From: Planctomycetota bacterium
Lineage (GTDB): Bacteria > Planctomycetota > Phycisphaerae > Sedimentisphaerales > Anaerobacaceae
Reading direction: 5' to 3'
Length of the DNA: 9,426 bases
Assembly (NCBI GenBank): GCA_013202635.1
Contig: JABMRO010000254.1
Coordinates: 1 to 9,426, forward strand
The position numbers were made by a program, and so were the translations under genes. This document shows positions 1 to 6,030 of this stretch, piece after piece (the stretch's first letter is position 1; each line of letters opens with the position of its first letter). Below the pieces are notes generated by a model. The model was not told the DNA's origin, made no database searches, and was given only the letters and a program-made list of their open reading frames with translations.

Positions 1-227
1 CCTATAACCTTTCCAAGAGTCGTCCTAACCTCGTCCAGAGTATATTCCCGAAAGATTTCCCATTGAGATGTCCCCAGCCAGAAGACGGGGCTATTGTTGC
101 CATCTACGAAAAAACGCCCGTTCTCACTGATCTTGATTGGGTAAACCAGCTCCTTATCTGCGGCGCTTACTGTAAATACAAACAATAACGGCACAAGTAA
201 AATAATGTTCTTAAAAGTAATTTTCAT
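1..227 (-). CDS. Secreted DUF4038 / apiosidase-like (GH140-type) protein, N-terminal part
   Basis: Only the first 75 codons lie in the window; the rest runs off the left edge. The start is the ATG at 227, preceded by AGGGAG with about 5 nt spacing. Residues 1-22 form a typical Sec signal peptide: two lysines, a hydrophobic stretch of Ile/Leu/Val/Phe, then V-S-A with likely cleavage before A23-D24. The mature start reads KISENGRFFVD at about 32-42, then FWLG (49-52), a Trp at 56 and an IFREYT-like stretch. This matches the opening strand and first loop of the DUF4038 (apiosidase-like TIM-barrel) family, whose usual form is 'V-S-x-N-G-R-x-x-V-D ... P-F-F-W-L-G-D-T-A-W-E-L-F'. By family it would be a periplasmic or exported glycoside hydrolase acting on plant-type glycans. 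The catalytic acids are outside the window, so activity and substrate are not supported here. It lies 100 nt after coaB on the same strand but has its own promoter candidate. Confidence 0.72.
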   Translation of the reverse strand, partial: MKITFKNIILLVPLLFVFTVSAADKELVYPIKISENGRFFVDGNNSPVFWLGTSQWEIFREYTLDEVRTTLGKVI

Positions 228-279
228 TTTTTCTCTCCCTATAAATTGACAATCAAACACCTTCGGTAATCACTAAAAT

Positions 280-309
280 ATAATATCTGTGTATTTCTGC
301 ACAAATCAA
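280..309 (-). promoter_or_regulatory. Candidate sigma-70 promoter for the DUF4038 gene
   Basis: Read on the minus strand: -35 TTGATT (309-304), an 18-nt spacer, and -10 TATTAT (285-280, five of six consensus bases). Transcription would start near 273, giving a leader of about 45 nt before the ATG at 227. It sits just past the coaB stop, so the DUF4038 gene need not depend on the upstream housekeeping cluster. Confidence 0.45.
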
Positions 310-327
310 AAACGGCAGATCAGTTTT

Positions 328-945
328 TCAAACAGTTTGCACCAGAGCAATAATTTTTTGGGCGATTCTTGTCTTGCTCACCTGATGGAGTTTTAACCAT
401 TTGCAGTCGGGCGTTTTGATTTGAACTGTTGATTTGCCGGCGCCGATTGCAGCGGCGGTGTTGGCGATTATCATATCAAGATTCTTTTCTTTAAGCTTTA
501 TTTCGGCATTTTGTCGAAGGTTTTTATCTTCTAAAGCAAAACCGACAACGATTTGATTTTTTCTTTTGTGTTTGCCCGCCCATTTTAGAATATCGGTTGT
601 CGGTTTTAACCTGAGTATCAGAGATTTATTATTCTTTTTGATTTTTGTTTTAGCCGATCGAGCGGGAGTATAATCGGCCACAGCCGCAGCCATAATCAGA
701 CAATCGCACTTGTCAAAAAACTTTTTGAGGGCCTCGAACATCTGAGCGGCCGTTTCAACTTCGATTATTTTTGCACCGCTCGGATGTCTTTGGGTAGTCG
801 GGGCAGTTATGAGTGTTACTTTATGGCCGGCCCTGAGTGCCGCACGCGCAAGGGCGTAACCCATTCTGCCGCTGCTCGCATTGGAAATAAATCGGACCGG
901 GTCAATGTATTCCCGAGTGCCGCCCGCTGTAATTAAAATTCGCAT
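328..945 (-). CDS. coaB: Phosphopantothenate-cysteine ligase (CoaB domain as a separate protein)
   Basis: This enzyme joins 4'-phosphopantothenate to cysteine using a nucleotide triphosphate, the second step of coenzyme A synthesis, in the cytosol. The 205 residues equal the C-terminal half of the usual bifunctional CoaBC (Dfp). Visible family motifs are ITAGGTREYIDPVRFISN at 5-22, ending in the conserved Asn of I-S-N-x-S-S-G (N22, the acyl-cytidylate-stabilising Asn in the E. coli enzyme), SSGRMG at 24-29, AAAVADY at 86-92, the lysine cluster KIKK at 101-104, a PTTDIL segment at 115-120 and VVGFALE at 133-139. The start at 945 is fixed by the family's opening strand. The only Shine-Dalgarno-like element is GAGA six bases upstream, and it lies in repeat-like sequence. 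The gene is in the same frame as coaC, 48 nt downstream of it. It closes the housekeeping cluster. Confidence 0.93.
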   Translation of the reverse strand: MRILITAGGTREYIDPVRFISNASSGRMGYALARAALRAGHKVTLITAPTTQRHPSGAKIIEVETAAQMFEALKKFFDKCDCLIMAAAVADYTPARSAKTKIKKNNKSLILRLKPTTDILKWAGKHKRKNQIVVGFALEDKNLRQNAEIKLKEKNLDMIIANTAAAIGAGKSTVQIKTPDCKWLKLHQVSKTRIAQKIIALVQTV

Positions 946-956
946 CTGGTATCTCG
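941..956 (-). repeat. Repeat-derived translation start of coaB
   Basis: The minus-strand sequence CGAGATACCAGATGCG contains the coaB start codon (945-943) and a GAGA that could serve as a weak ribosome binding site six bases ahead. It matches the sequence at the coaC start (1563-1578) at 15 of 16 aligned positions when the trailing base is left out. The whole 48-nt coaC-coaB spacer can be laid out as degenerate heptamers resembling ACGAGAT. Confidence 0.5.
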
Positions 957-993
957 CGAAGTGTATCTTGCAATTTGTGTTTCGTGTTTGGGA

Positions 994-1566
994 TTACGTT
1001 TTGTTAATCTTTGCAGCAACTTTTTCGATGACCTTCAGGATATCCTGCGGCTCGGACATCCTGCCGATGCCTTCCGTTCCGCAGGCAAGCCGGCCCTCAA
1101 CGGGGCCAATCAGTTGAAAACCCATCTCTTTAACCGTCGTGACATTTCGCTGCACGGCGGGATTATTCCACATATTATCGTTCATAGCGGGAGCCAAAAA
1201 TACGGCCTCCGACTGAATCAGACGCCAGGCCGCACAAAGGGTCGTGCTAAGTAAATCATCACAGATGCCGTTAGCAATTTTGCCTATGATATTAGCCGTT
1301 GCAGGCGCCACAACAACAATATCAGCCCGGTCAACCAACGCTATGTGCCCGATTTTATATTCTTTCGGGGCATTCCACAGGCTCGTAAAAACGGCTGAGC
1401 AGGTAATCGCCTCAAAGTTTTGAGGGCCAACAAGCCGGCAGGCATTTTCCGTCATTACGGTATTTACCCTGGCGCCGGCAGCGGTCAGCTTGCCGGCCAA
1501 ATCGACCGCCTTGTACGCAGCGATTCCGCCACTGACACCCAGCAGAATATTCAGATTGTTAAGCAT
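994..1566 (-). CDS. coaC: Phosphopantothenoylcysteine decarboxylase (CoaC flavoprotein)
   Basis: This FMN-dependent enzyme decarboxylates 4'-phosphopantothenoylcysteine to 4'-phosphopantetheine, the step after CoaB. The 190 residues make a complete HFCD-family flavoprotein. The flavin-binding start is GVSGGIAAYK (10-19). The catalytic His lies in GHIALVDRAD (H74), APATAN is at 87-92 and the DDLL helix at 103-106. The PAMNDNMW substrate motif spans 126-133, and the flexible flap with its redox Cys is LACGTEGIGRM (C162). All key residues are present, so it should be active. The protein ends naturally about 17 residues after the SEP that closes the domain, where a bifunctional CoaBC would continue into its linker. 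The start at 1566 follows GAGA with six-base spacing inside a duplicated heptamer. It follows rpoZ by 47 nt. Confidence 0.94.
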   Translation of the reverse strand: MLNNLNILLGVSGGIAAYKAVDLAGKLTAAGARVNTVMTENACRLVGPQNFEAITCSAVFTSLWNAPKEYKIGHIALVDRADIVVVAPATANIIGKIANGICDDLLSTTLCAAWRLIQSEAVFLAPAMNDNMWNNPAVQRNVTTVKEMGFQLIGPVEGRLACGTEGIGRMSEPQDILKVIEKVAAKINKT

Positions 1567-1578
1567 CTCGTATCTCGT
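1563..1578 (-). repeat. Tandem heptamer (ACGAGAT)x2 forming the coaC start
   Basis: On the minus strand two perfect copies of ACGAGAT run directly into the coaC start codon, whose A and T are the last two bases of the second copy. The first copy supplies a GAGA that could act as a ribosome binding site. A near-identical arrangement precedes coaB. Confidence 0.6.
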
Positions 1579-1613
1579 TTACTGCCGATGTGTATCGAAG
1601 AGCTGATTTACGT

Positions 1614-1847
1614 TCAATTTTTCTTTTCATTCTCTTTGATCTTTGCCGGCAATCCATCATCGATGGCGATCTTGTCCTGCAGGATTTCCTGAACAACAAT
1701 TTCGAGCATTGTTTTGCCTTCGGAATCTTCAATCAACGGTCTGGAACCCTGTAAAAGCTCGCTTAACCGTTTTTGAACCAGCGCCGTCAATTTGAATCTA
1801 CCGCCGACCTTGTTTACTATCTTTTCGCTCTTGAGTTCTTCTATCAT
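1614..1847 (-). CDS. rpoZ: DNA-directed RNA polymerase omega subunit
   Basis: A small protein of 77 residues that wraps the C-terminal tail of beta-prime and helps core enzyme assembly. The diagnostic stretch runs from residue 9 to 59: KIVNKVGGRFKLTALVQKR, then LSELLQGSRPLIE, then the helix MLEIVVQEILQDKI, matching the family pattern 'K-x-x-S/N-R-F-x-L-x-x-x-x-x-K-R-A-x-x-L ... P-L-V/I ... A-x-x-E-I ... K-I'. The tail (from about 61) is charged and variable, as usual. The start at 1847 is supported by GAGG with seven-base spacing. The position between gmk and coaC is the conserved bacterial order and supports the call for such a short protein. Confidence 0.9.
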   Translation of the reverse strand: MIEELKSEKIVNKVGGRFKLTALVQKRLSELLQGSRPLIEDSEGKTMLEIVVQEILQDKIAIDDGLPAKIKENEKKN

Positions 1848-1990
1848 ATTTTTACCTCATATCCGGATTCGTGCCTCATCCTGCAATACGCCATTAAGAT
1901 GGGAACCTTACCAAAGTTCTTTCATTGTGTTTATGATTAGCCTCCTGCTTTACGACCCGCGGCTTACCTCTAATTACCACCGCTTACAGT
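1848..1990 (-). other. 143-nt gmk-rpoZ spacer
   Basis: This is the longest spacer inside the housekeeping cluster. It holds a full AGGAGG (1946-1941) that is 15 nt from a five-codon reading frame (1925-1908), too far to be convincing. It also carries a 14-mer (1880-1867) shared with the tpiA leader, and the rpoZ ribosome binding site. I see no hairpin followed by a U-run and no clear promoter. Confidence 0.4.
1867..1880 (-). repeat. 14-mer GATGAGGCACGAAT, copy upstream of rpoZ
   Basis: The minus-strand 14-mer is identical to the one at 4851-4838 upstream of tpiA. It ends 19 nt before the rpoZ start; the tpiA copy ends 27 nt before its start. Length and composition make a chance match between two short spacers of one cluster unlikely. 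Confidence 0.6.
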
Positions 1991-2575
1991 TTAAGAGCCA
2001 TTGCTCGAATCCTCAATAATCTGCACACATTCGTCCACCGCCTGCTGCAAGTCCTCATTTATAACCATATGTTTATAATACTGCCAGGCCGCGGCGATTT
2101 CACTACTTGCCCCGTTCAGTCTTTCTTCAGCAACTTCGACAGCTTCCCTGCCTCTGCGGTCCATACGTTCTACAAGGTCCTTTTCGGTCGGCGGTAAAAT
2201 AAAAATCATTATCGCGTCTGGAAATCTTGGTTTGGCTTGTTTGGCACCTTGAACGTCGATTTCAAGGATAACCGTTTTGCCTTCCCTTACGGCCTCCTCA
2301 ACCTTGTCCCTTGGTGTCCCATACAGATGGCCGAACACATCAGCATGTTCCAGCAGCAGGCCCTTATCGATTCGTTCCTGAAACTCCTGTTCTGATATAA
2401 ACCAATAGTCCTGACCGTCAACTTCAGGTTCGCTCTTTGGCCGGGTCGTAACCGAGATGCTTAGATAAACATTATCGAGCCGCTTAACCACTTCTTTGCA
2501 GATAGTGCTCTTGCCGACACCGGACGGACCGCTCACTATCACCACTTTGCCTTTTTTGTTCTCTGTGTCCTTCAT
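1991..2575 (-). CDS. gmk: Guanylate kinase
   Basis: It phosphorylates GMP (and dGMP) to the diphosphate with ATP, an essential step in nucleotide supply. The 194 residues are close to the usual 200. The P-loop GPSGVGKST spans 16-24, after the strand KVVIVS. The GMP-binding lobe shows SVTTRP (41-46), DYWFIS (56-61), LLEHADVFGHLYGTP (74-88) and LEIDVQGA (104-111). The lid has paired arginines (R137, R140, R141), followed by ERLNGASSEI (151-160) and the final YYKHMVIN helix (166-173). All core residues are present. The start at 2575 has GGAG at five-base spacing and is the only sensible one before the P-loop. It lies 48 nt after the yicC-family gene, the widely conserved pairing. Confidence 0.96.
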   Translation of the reverse strand: MKDTENKKGKVVIVSGPSGVGKSTICKEVVKRLDNVYLSISVTTRPKSEPEVDGQDYWFISEQEFQERIDKGLLLEHADVFGHLYGTPRDKVEEAVREGKTVILEIDVQGAKQAKPRFPDAIMIFILPPTEKDLVERMDRRGREAVEVAEERLNGASSEIAAAWQYYKHMVINEDLQQAVDECVQIIEDSSNGS

Positions 2576-2623
2576 TCCAACTCCAGTACAAACCTCTGAT
2601 GCTCTTTAAATTCTTCGTTTTTT

Positions 2624-3508
2624 CTACTCAACATTCTGAACCTGTTCCTTAATCCGGTCTATTCGGCACTTTATATCTACCACACAGCGGATAATTTTGG
2701 TATCGGAGGCCTTGCTGGCAATGGTGTTGGCTTCTCTGAGCATCTCCTGGCTTATGAAGTCCAACCTGCGCCCGGCCTGCTCATTTGCCTGACAGGCCTG
2801 AACAAACTGCTGCAGATGTGAATCCAACCGGGCAATCTCCTCAGATATATCCGACCTGTCCGCAAAAATCGCAACTTCTCTGGCAAGAGTTTCTTCATCC
2901 AATTTCAGCTTTGCCTCCGCAAGCAGGGCATCAACCCTTTGCCTGAGCTTTGCTGCGTACTCCTGCAAAACAATATCGCCCCGGGCACGTATTTGTCCAA
3001 GGTCTTTTTCTATCGCACTGCTGTGTTTTTTCAAATCAGCTTCCAGGAAATTGCCTTCAGCGATGCGCATTTGTTTGACTTTATCTATCGCCTCCCGGCT
3101 GATTTCCAGAACTGTTTTCTTGATTTGCTCGGCTGCTTTTTTGTCCGGCAATGTCGGCTGAATGATTCCGGGCAGGCTCAACAAGTTGCTAATATCAATC
3201 GTTCCCTTAACACCGGCCGACGTTCCGGCTCTGTTCAATTTCTCCACAACAGTCTTAAGGGCCGTCTCGTCTATTTCAAAGAGCGAATTTACCGAGGAAT
3301 TCTTGTGCCGAAGAACATAATTTACGGTCCCGCGTGACATATTATTTCGCAGAAGCTTTTCAATATTTTCTTCGAGGAACGCCACCGACTCCGGCAACCT
3401 TATAGTCGTCTTAAAGTAGCGGTGGTTGACGGTCTTGATCTCCACGAGATAACTTACCCCGTTAACCTCACCCTGTGCCTCACCATAGCCGGTCATACTG
3501 TTTATCAT
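2624..3508 (-). CDS. yicC: YicC-family endoribonuclease (YicC/YloC)
   Basis: The 294-residue protein starts with MINSMTGYG, the almost invariant family N-terminus (M-I-x-S-M-T-G-Y/F-G), which fixes the start at 3508 even though the ribosome binding site is weak. The N-terminal domain runs to about 155 and includes EIKTVNHRYF (23-32) and RLPE (37-40). The middle is helical and charged. The C-terminal DUF1732 domain (about 209-294) carries DISEEIARLDSHLQQF (220-235) and the signature RRLDFISQEMLREANTIASK (247-266). Family members in E. coli and relatives are reported as endoribonucleases acting on structured small RNAs; that role is family knowledge and is not shown here. It is 42 nt after secG and 48 nt before gmk. 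Confidence 0.9.
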   Translation of the reverse strand: MINSMTGYGEAQGEVNGVSYLVEIKTVNHRYFKTTIRLPESVAFLEENIEKLLRNNMSRGTVNYVLRHKNSSVNSLFEIDETALKTVVEKLNRAGTSAGVKGTIDISNLLSLPGIIQPTLPDKKAAEQIKKTVLEISREAIDKVKQMRIAEGNFLEADLKKHSSAIEKDLGQIRARGDIVLQEYAAKLRQRVDALLAEAKLKLDEETLAREVAIFADRSDISEEIARLDSHLQQFVQACQANEQAGRRLDFISQEMLREANTIASKASDTKIIRCVVDIKCRIDRIKEQVQNVE

Positions 3509-3523
3509 AACACTGCACTTTCA

Positions 3524-3537
3524 AGCCGAATTCGGCT
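3524..3537. repeat. 14-bp perfect palindrome in the secG-yicC spacer
   Basis: AGCCGAATTCGGCT is its own reverse complement. In RNA it could fold only as a five-pair stem with an AATT loop and is not followed by a U-run, so it is not a terminator. It occupies a third of the 42-nt spacer. It could be a protein-binding site or a processing point, but nothing decides between these. Confidence 0.5.
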
Positions 3538-3550
3538 GCTTAAACAACTA

Positions 3551-3949
3551 TTAGCCACCGGGCGAATTTACATCGGCACCGGCATCAATATCACCGGTCG
3601 TATCCCCGACGCCGGTAGACGTCAATGGCTGTTCCGGACTTATCGGCAGTTCCTGCCGAGCAGGGATGCCTTCTCCAAATTCACCGACCTCCGGTCTGTA
3701 AAATTTAGCCATTACCACCGCAAGGGTCAGAAACACACCCACTAACACTATTGTCACCCATGTCAGGAAGTCACCGGTCTTCGAGCCCAAAATTCCACTG
3801 GCCATAGCGCCGCCGAATGCCCCGCTCAAACCACCTCCTCTGCCCTTCTGAATCAAAATGATTAAAATCAGGGACACGCAGCAAACAATGAACAAAGCGG
3901 CGATTACCTTCATAATAAAAGCTACTGCTAACAACGGAAAAACTGTCAT
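3551..3949 (-). CDS. secG: Protein-export translocon subunit SecG
   Basis: SecG is the small inner-membrane partner of SecYE that assists SecA-driven protein export. The 132 residues show two hydrophobic segments (about 8-33 and 61-83) separated by the hallmark loop LIQKGRGGGLSGAFGG (32-47) followed by a Gly/Ala-rich stretch. After the second helix comes a non-conserved, acidic, Gly/Pro/Thr-rich cytosolic or periplasmic tail of about 45 residues, longer than in E. coli. The start at 3949 is supported by AAGGA about eight bases upstream. The Met at residue 13 lacks such a site, so the longer form is preferred. The position directly after tpiA is a common bacterial pairing. Confidence 0.92.
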   Translation of the reverse strand: MTVFPLLAVAFIMKVIAALFIVCCVSLILIILIQKGRGGGLSGAFGGAMASGILGSKTGDFLTWVTIVLVGVFLTLAVVMAKFYRPEVGEFGEGIPARQELPISPEQPLTSTGVGDTTGDIDAGADVNSPGG

Positions 3950-3980
3950 ATTCGTTATCCTTTCAACTGACTATCTATTA

Positions 3981-4041
3981 TTTTCTATTTACTATTGTCA
4001 GGGAACTGTTGCCGCCGCCTCATTCAATAGTAAATAGTAAA
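3981..4041. repeat. Inverted AT-rich heptamer arms in the tpiA-secG spacer
   Basis: Left arm 3981-3997 (TTTTCTATTTACTATTG) and right arm 4025-4041 (CAATAGTAAATAGTAAA) are complementary at 16 of 17 positions around a 27-nt GC-richer loop. Each arm is internally periodic at seven bases (ATAGTAA on one strand, TTACTAT on the other). In transcript the arms could form a long weak A-U hairpin between tpiA and secG. There is no U-run after it, so it is more likely a repeat element or RNA-processing or stability structure than a terminator. Confidence 0.6.
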
Positions 4042-4048
4042 TCGCCGG

Positions 4049-4810
4049 TTAAATTGCCCCCTGAATAATCGCAAGAAAACCATCCGCCTTCAAACTTGCC
4101 CCGCCGACCAGCAGGCCGTCTATATCCGGCTGGGCCATTAACTCCGCCGCATTGTCTGGTTTTGCCGAGCCGCCGTATTGAATTCGAATTCCTTCAGCCA
4201 ATTCGTCACTGTACATCCCGGCCAAAAGCTTTCGGATAAAATCGTGTACTTCCTGCGCCTGCTGCGGTGTCGCCGTCAGGCCCGTCCCGATGGCCCAGAC
4301 CGGCTCATACGCTATGGTTACTGCCGAGACCTTTTCTTCACTCAGGCCTGCCAGACCGTTTTCCAACTGACGGGTTACCACCGCATTTGTTTGCGAAGCT
4401 TCCCGCTCGGCAAGCAACTCGCCAACACACAATATCGGTAACAGCCCACCTGCAATTGCAGCGATAATTTTTTTATTAATCAACTCGTCAGTCTCGCCGA
4501 TCACATGCCGGCGTTCTGAATGGCCGCAGAGGCAATAGGTACAGCCAATATCCTTCAGCATCGACGTACTTATCTCACCGGTAAAAGCTCCGTTAGGTTC
4601 AAAGTAAACATCTTGTGCACCGACACCGATGCTCGATGCGACAAGAGCTTTAGTCACAGACTGTAAATAAACAAAGGGCGGAAAAACCGCCACAGTCACA
4701 TTTCCGCTCGCAGTCTCCATCGCACCTGAAGCAATACTCTCAGCTAACTCTATGCCGCTGGAACTGTCGGTGTTCATTTTCCAGTTACCTGCTACAAACG
4801 GCTTTCTCAT
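4049..4810 (-). CDS. tpiA: Triosephosphate isomerase
   Basis: It interconverts dihydroxyacetone phosphate and glyceraldehyde 3-phosphate in glycolysis and gluconeogenesis, as a cytosolic dimer. The 253 residues are of normal length. The sequence opens with FVAGNWKMN (5-13), containing the substrate Lys K11. The electrophile His is in CGHSERR (H97) and the catalytic base in AYEPVWAIGTG (E169), which also starts the mobile loop 6. Phosphate-binding glycines follow in IQYGGSAKPDN (YGGS at 212-215) and GLLVGGASLK (G236-G237). Every catalytic residue is intact. The start at 4810 is backed by AGGAG with six to seven bases to the ATG. It lies 75 nt after pheA, in a spacer made largely of short repeats, and 99 nt before secG. 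Confidence 0.97.
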   Translation of the reverse strand: MRKPFVAGNWKMNTDSSSGIELAESIASGAMETASGNVTVAVFPPFVYLQSVTKALVASSIGVGAQDVYFEPNGAFTGEISTSMLKDIGCTYCLCGHSERRHVIGETDELINKKIIAAIAGGLLPILCVGELLAEREASQTNAVVTRQLENGLAGLSEEKVSAVTIAYEPVWAIGTGLTATPQQAQEVHDFIRKLLAGMYSDELAEGIRIQYGGSAKPDNAAELMAQPDIDGLLVGGASLKADGFLAIIQGAI

Positions 4811-4823
4811 AAAACACTCCTAT

Positions 4824-4851
4824 ATTCGTGACTCATCATTCGTGCCTCATC
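4824..4851 (-). repeat. Tandem 14-mer (two 7-nt half units) in the tpiA leader
   Basis: Two directly adjacent 14-nt copies read, on the minus strand, GATGAGGCACGAAT then GATGAGTCACGAAT (13 of 14 identical). Each splits into two heptamers (GATGAGK + CACGAAT). The first copy is identical to the 14-mer before rpoZ. The array ends just upstream of the AGGAG of tpiA. Confidence 0.7.
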
Positions 4852-4855
4852 GTCC

Positions 4856-4876
4856 GGGTCACGGCTAACGGGTAAC
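4856..4876 (-). repeat. Three degenerate heptamers in the pheA-tpiA spacer
   Basis: On the minus strand GTTACCC, GTTAGCC and GTGACCC follow each other without a gap, each differing from the first at one position. Four bases separate them from the tandem 14-mer, so about 53 of the 75 spacer bases are organised with seven-base periodicity. Confidence 0.65.
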
Positions 4877-4885
4877 AAGGTACAA

Positions 4886-5956
4886 TCAAAGCAGCTCCTT
4901 AGCTCTGGGAAAACTGCCCAATATCGAAAGCTGCAGACAATGCTTACGAGCTTCCCCCATCCCATCCTGGACGTTCTTATCAGTTCTGTGCCCCAAAAAG
5001 TCCATAAAGAAATAGTACTCCCACTGTCTTTTTTTGCTGGGTCTGGACTCTATATTTGTCAAATTGATACCGTATCGCTTGAAAACATCGAGCACATCAG
5101 ACAAGGCGCCGGCCTTATGAGCCGTGCTGAACAATATAGCGGTCTTATCATCGCCGGTCGGCCTTGCGTCTTCCCGGCTTATTACCAAAAACCTGGTTAC
5201 ATTGTTGGCAATATCCTCGATATTCTCACAGATAATTCTAAGCCCATATAATTCCGCAGCCACATTGGAGCCAATTGCAGCAGCCCCAGGCTCATTGGCC
5301 ACCATTTGTGCCGCCCTGGCGGTGGAAGCCACCGGCACAGTTTGAGCATCTTTAAATGTGGCACTGAGCCAGTTTCGGCACTGAGAGAATACTTCGGGCT
5401 TGGAATAAATCTTCTCGATTTCTTCCAGTGAGCAATTACCCAAAAGGCTGTGATGAATTGCCATCTGAACCTCGGCACAGACCTTCACATTCGAATCTAT
5501 CAGGGCGTCAAGCGTCTCTATTACGCCGCCGCCCATAGTATTCTCCACCGGCGCAAGGCCCAGGTCGCAATGACCTTTGCCCACTTCATCGAAGATACTT
5601 GTGATATCCGCCAACGGTTCGTATTCGACACTCTGGCCGAACTTGAGCATCGAGGCGGTATGGCTGAAGCTGCCGGCGGGGCCAAGATAGCCGATTCGCA
5701 ACGGCCTTTCCAAAACAAATGACCCGCTCATCAACTCGCGCCAAATAGCTATTAAGCACCTGTCCGGCAGCGGGCCTTTATTGGCTTTGGCAATTTTTGC
5801 AAAGACCTCTTTTTCGCGGTCCGGCGAATAAACCGGCTTGTCGGTTTTTGTCTTCAGCGTTCCTATCTTTACGACAACGCGCGCACGTTCGTTGAGCAGC
5901 TTGACAAGCTGATTGTCAACTTCGTCAATCTTCTTTCTCAGTTCTTCTAGAGACAT
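4886..5956 (-). CDS. pheA: Bifunctional chorismate mutase / prephenate dehydratase (P-protein)
   Basis: It converts chorismate to prephenate and then to phenylpyruvate, the committed branch to phenylalanine. The 356 residues hold three domains. An AroQ-type chorismate mutase (1-80) shows LRKKIDEVDNQLVKLLNERA (6-25) and PVYSPDREKEVF (41-52). The prephenate dehydratase domain (about 87-262) has GYLGPAGSFSHTA (89-101), PVENTMGGGV (136-145) and the catalytic NNVTRF (251-256). An ACT regulatory domain (about 272-350) has GALSDVLDVFKRYGINLTNIESRP (283-306), the GALV-like and ESRP elements that bind phenylalanine. This suggests allosteric feedback control. The start at 5956 is set by an in-frame TGA six bases upstream; the ribosome binding site is weak. 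It is the first gene of the cluster, and no Phe-rich leader peptide was found. Confidence 0.96.
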   Translation of the reverse strand: MSLEELRKKIDEVDNQLVKLLNERARVVVKIGTLKTKTDKPVYSPDREKEVFAKIAKANKGPLPDRCLIAIWRELMSGSFVLERPLRIGYLGPAGSFSHTASMLKFGQSVEYEPLADITSIFDEVGKGHCDLGLAPVENTMGGGVIETLDALIDSNVKVCAEVQMAIHHSLLGNCSLEEIEKIYSKPEVFSQCRNWLSATFKDAQTVPVASTARAAQMVANEPGAAAIGSNVAAELYGLRIICENIEDIANNVTRFLVISREDARPTGDDKTAILFSTAHKAGALSDVLDVFKRYGINLTNIESRPSKKRQWEYYFFMDFLGHRTDKNVQDGMGEARKHCLQLSILGSFPRAKELL

Positions 5957-6030
5957 AAATCAAATCCAAAAAATACAAAAAGTCGAAAGCAACTCCGGGA
6001 TGCTATCCGCTTTTTTTATAAAAACTAATA

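Noticed and set aside
310..340. Rho-independent terminator after coaB
   Set aside because: Only a weak AAAAC/GTTTT pairing with no GC-rich stem; the T-run is part of the stem itself.
994..1254. Plus-strand reading frames opposite coaC, pheA, tpiA and yicC
   Set aside because: All are antisense shadows of genes with complete catalytic motifs and lack ribosome binding sites.
1908..1946. AGGAGG followed by a five-codon reading frame in the gmk-rpoZ spacer (leader peptide?)
   Set aside because: The spacing to the ATG is 15 nt, the peptide (MKELW) shows no regulatory logic, and no attenuator hairpins follow.
5957..6030. Phenylalanine attenuator upstream of pheA, suggested by many TTT triplets
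   Set aside because: There is no ATG or properly spaced start giving a Phe-rich leader, and no terminator/antiterminator pair. The T-richness reflects local AT content.
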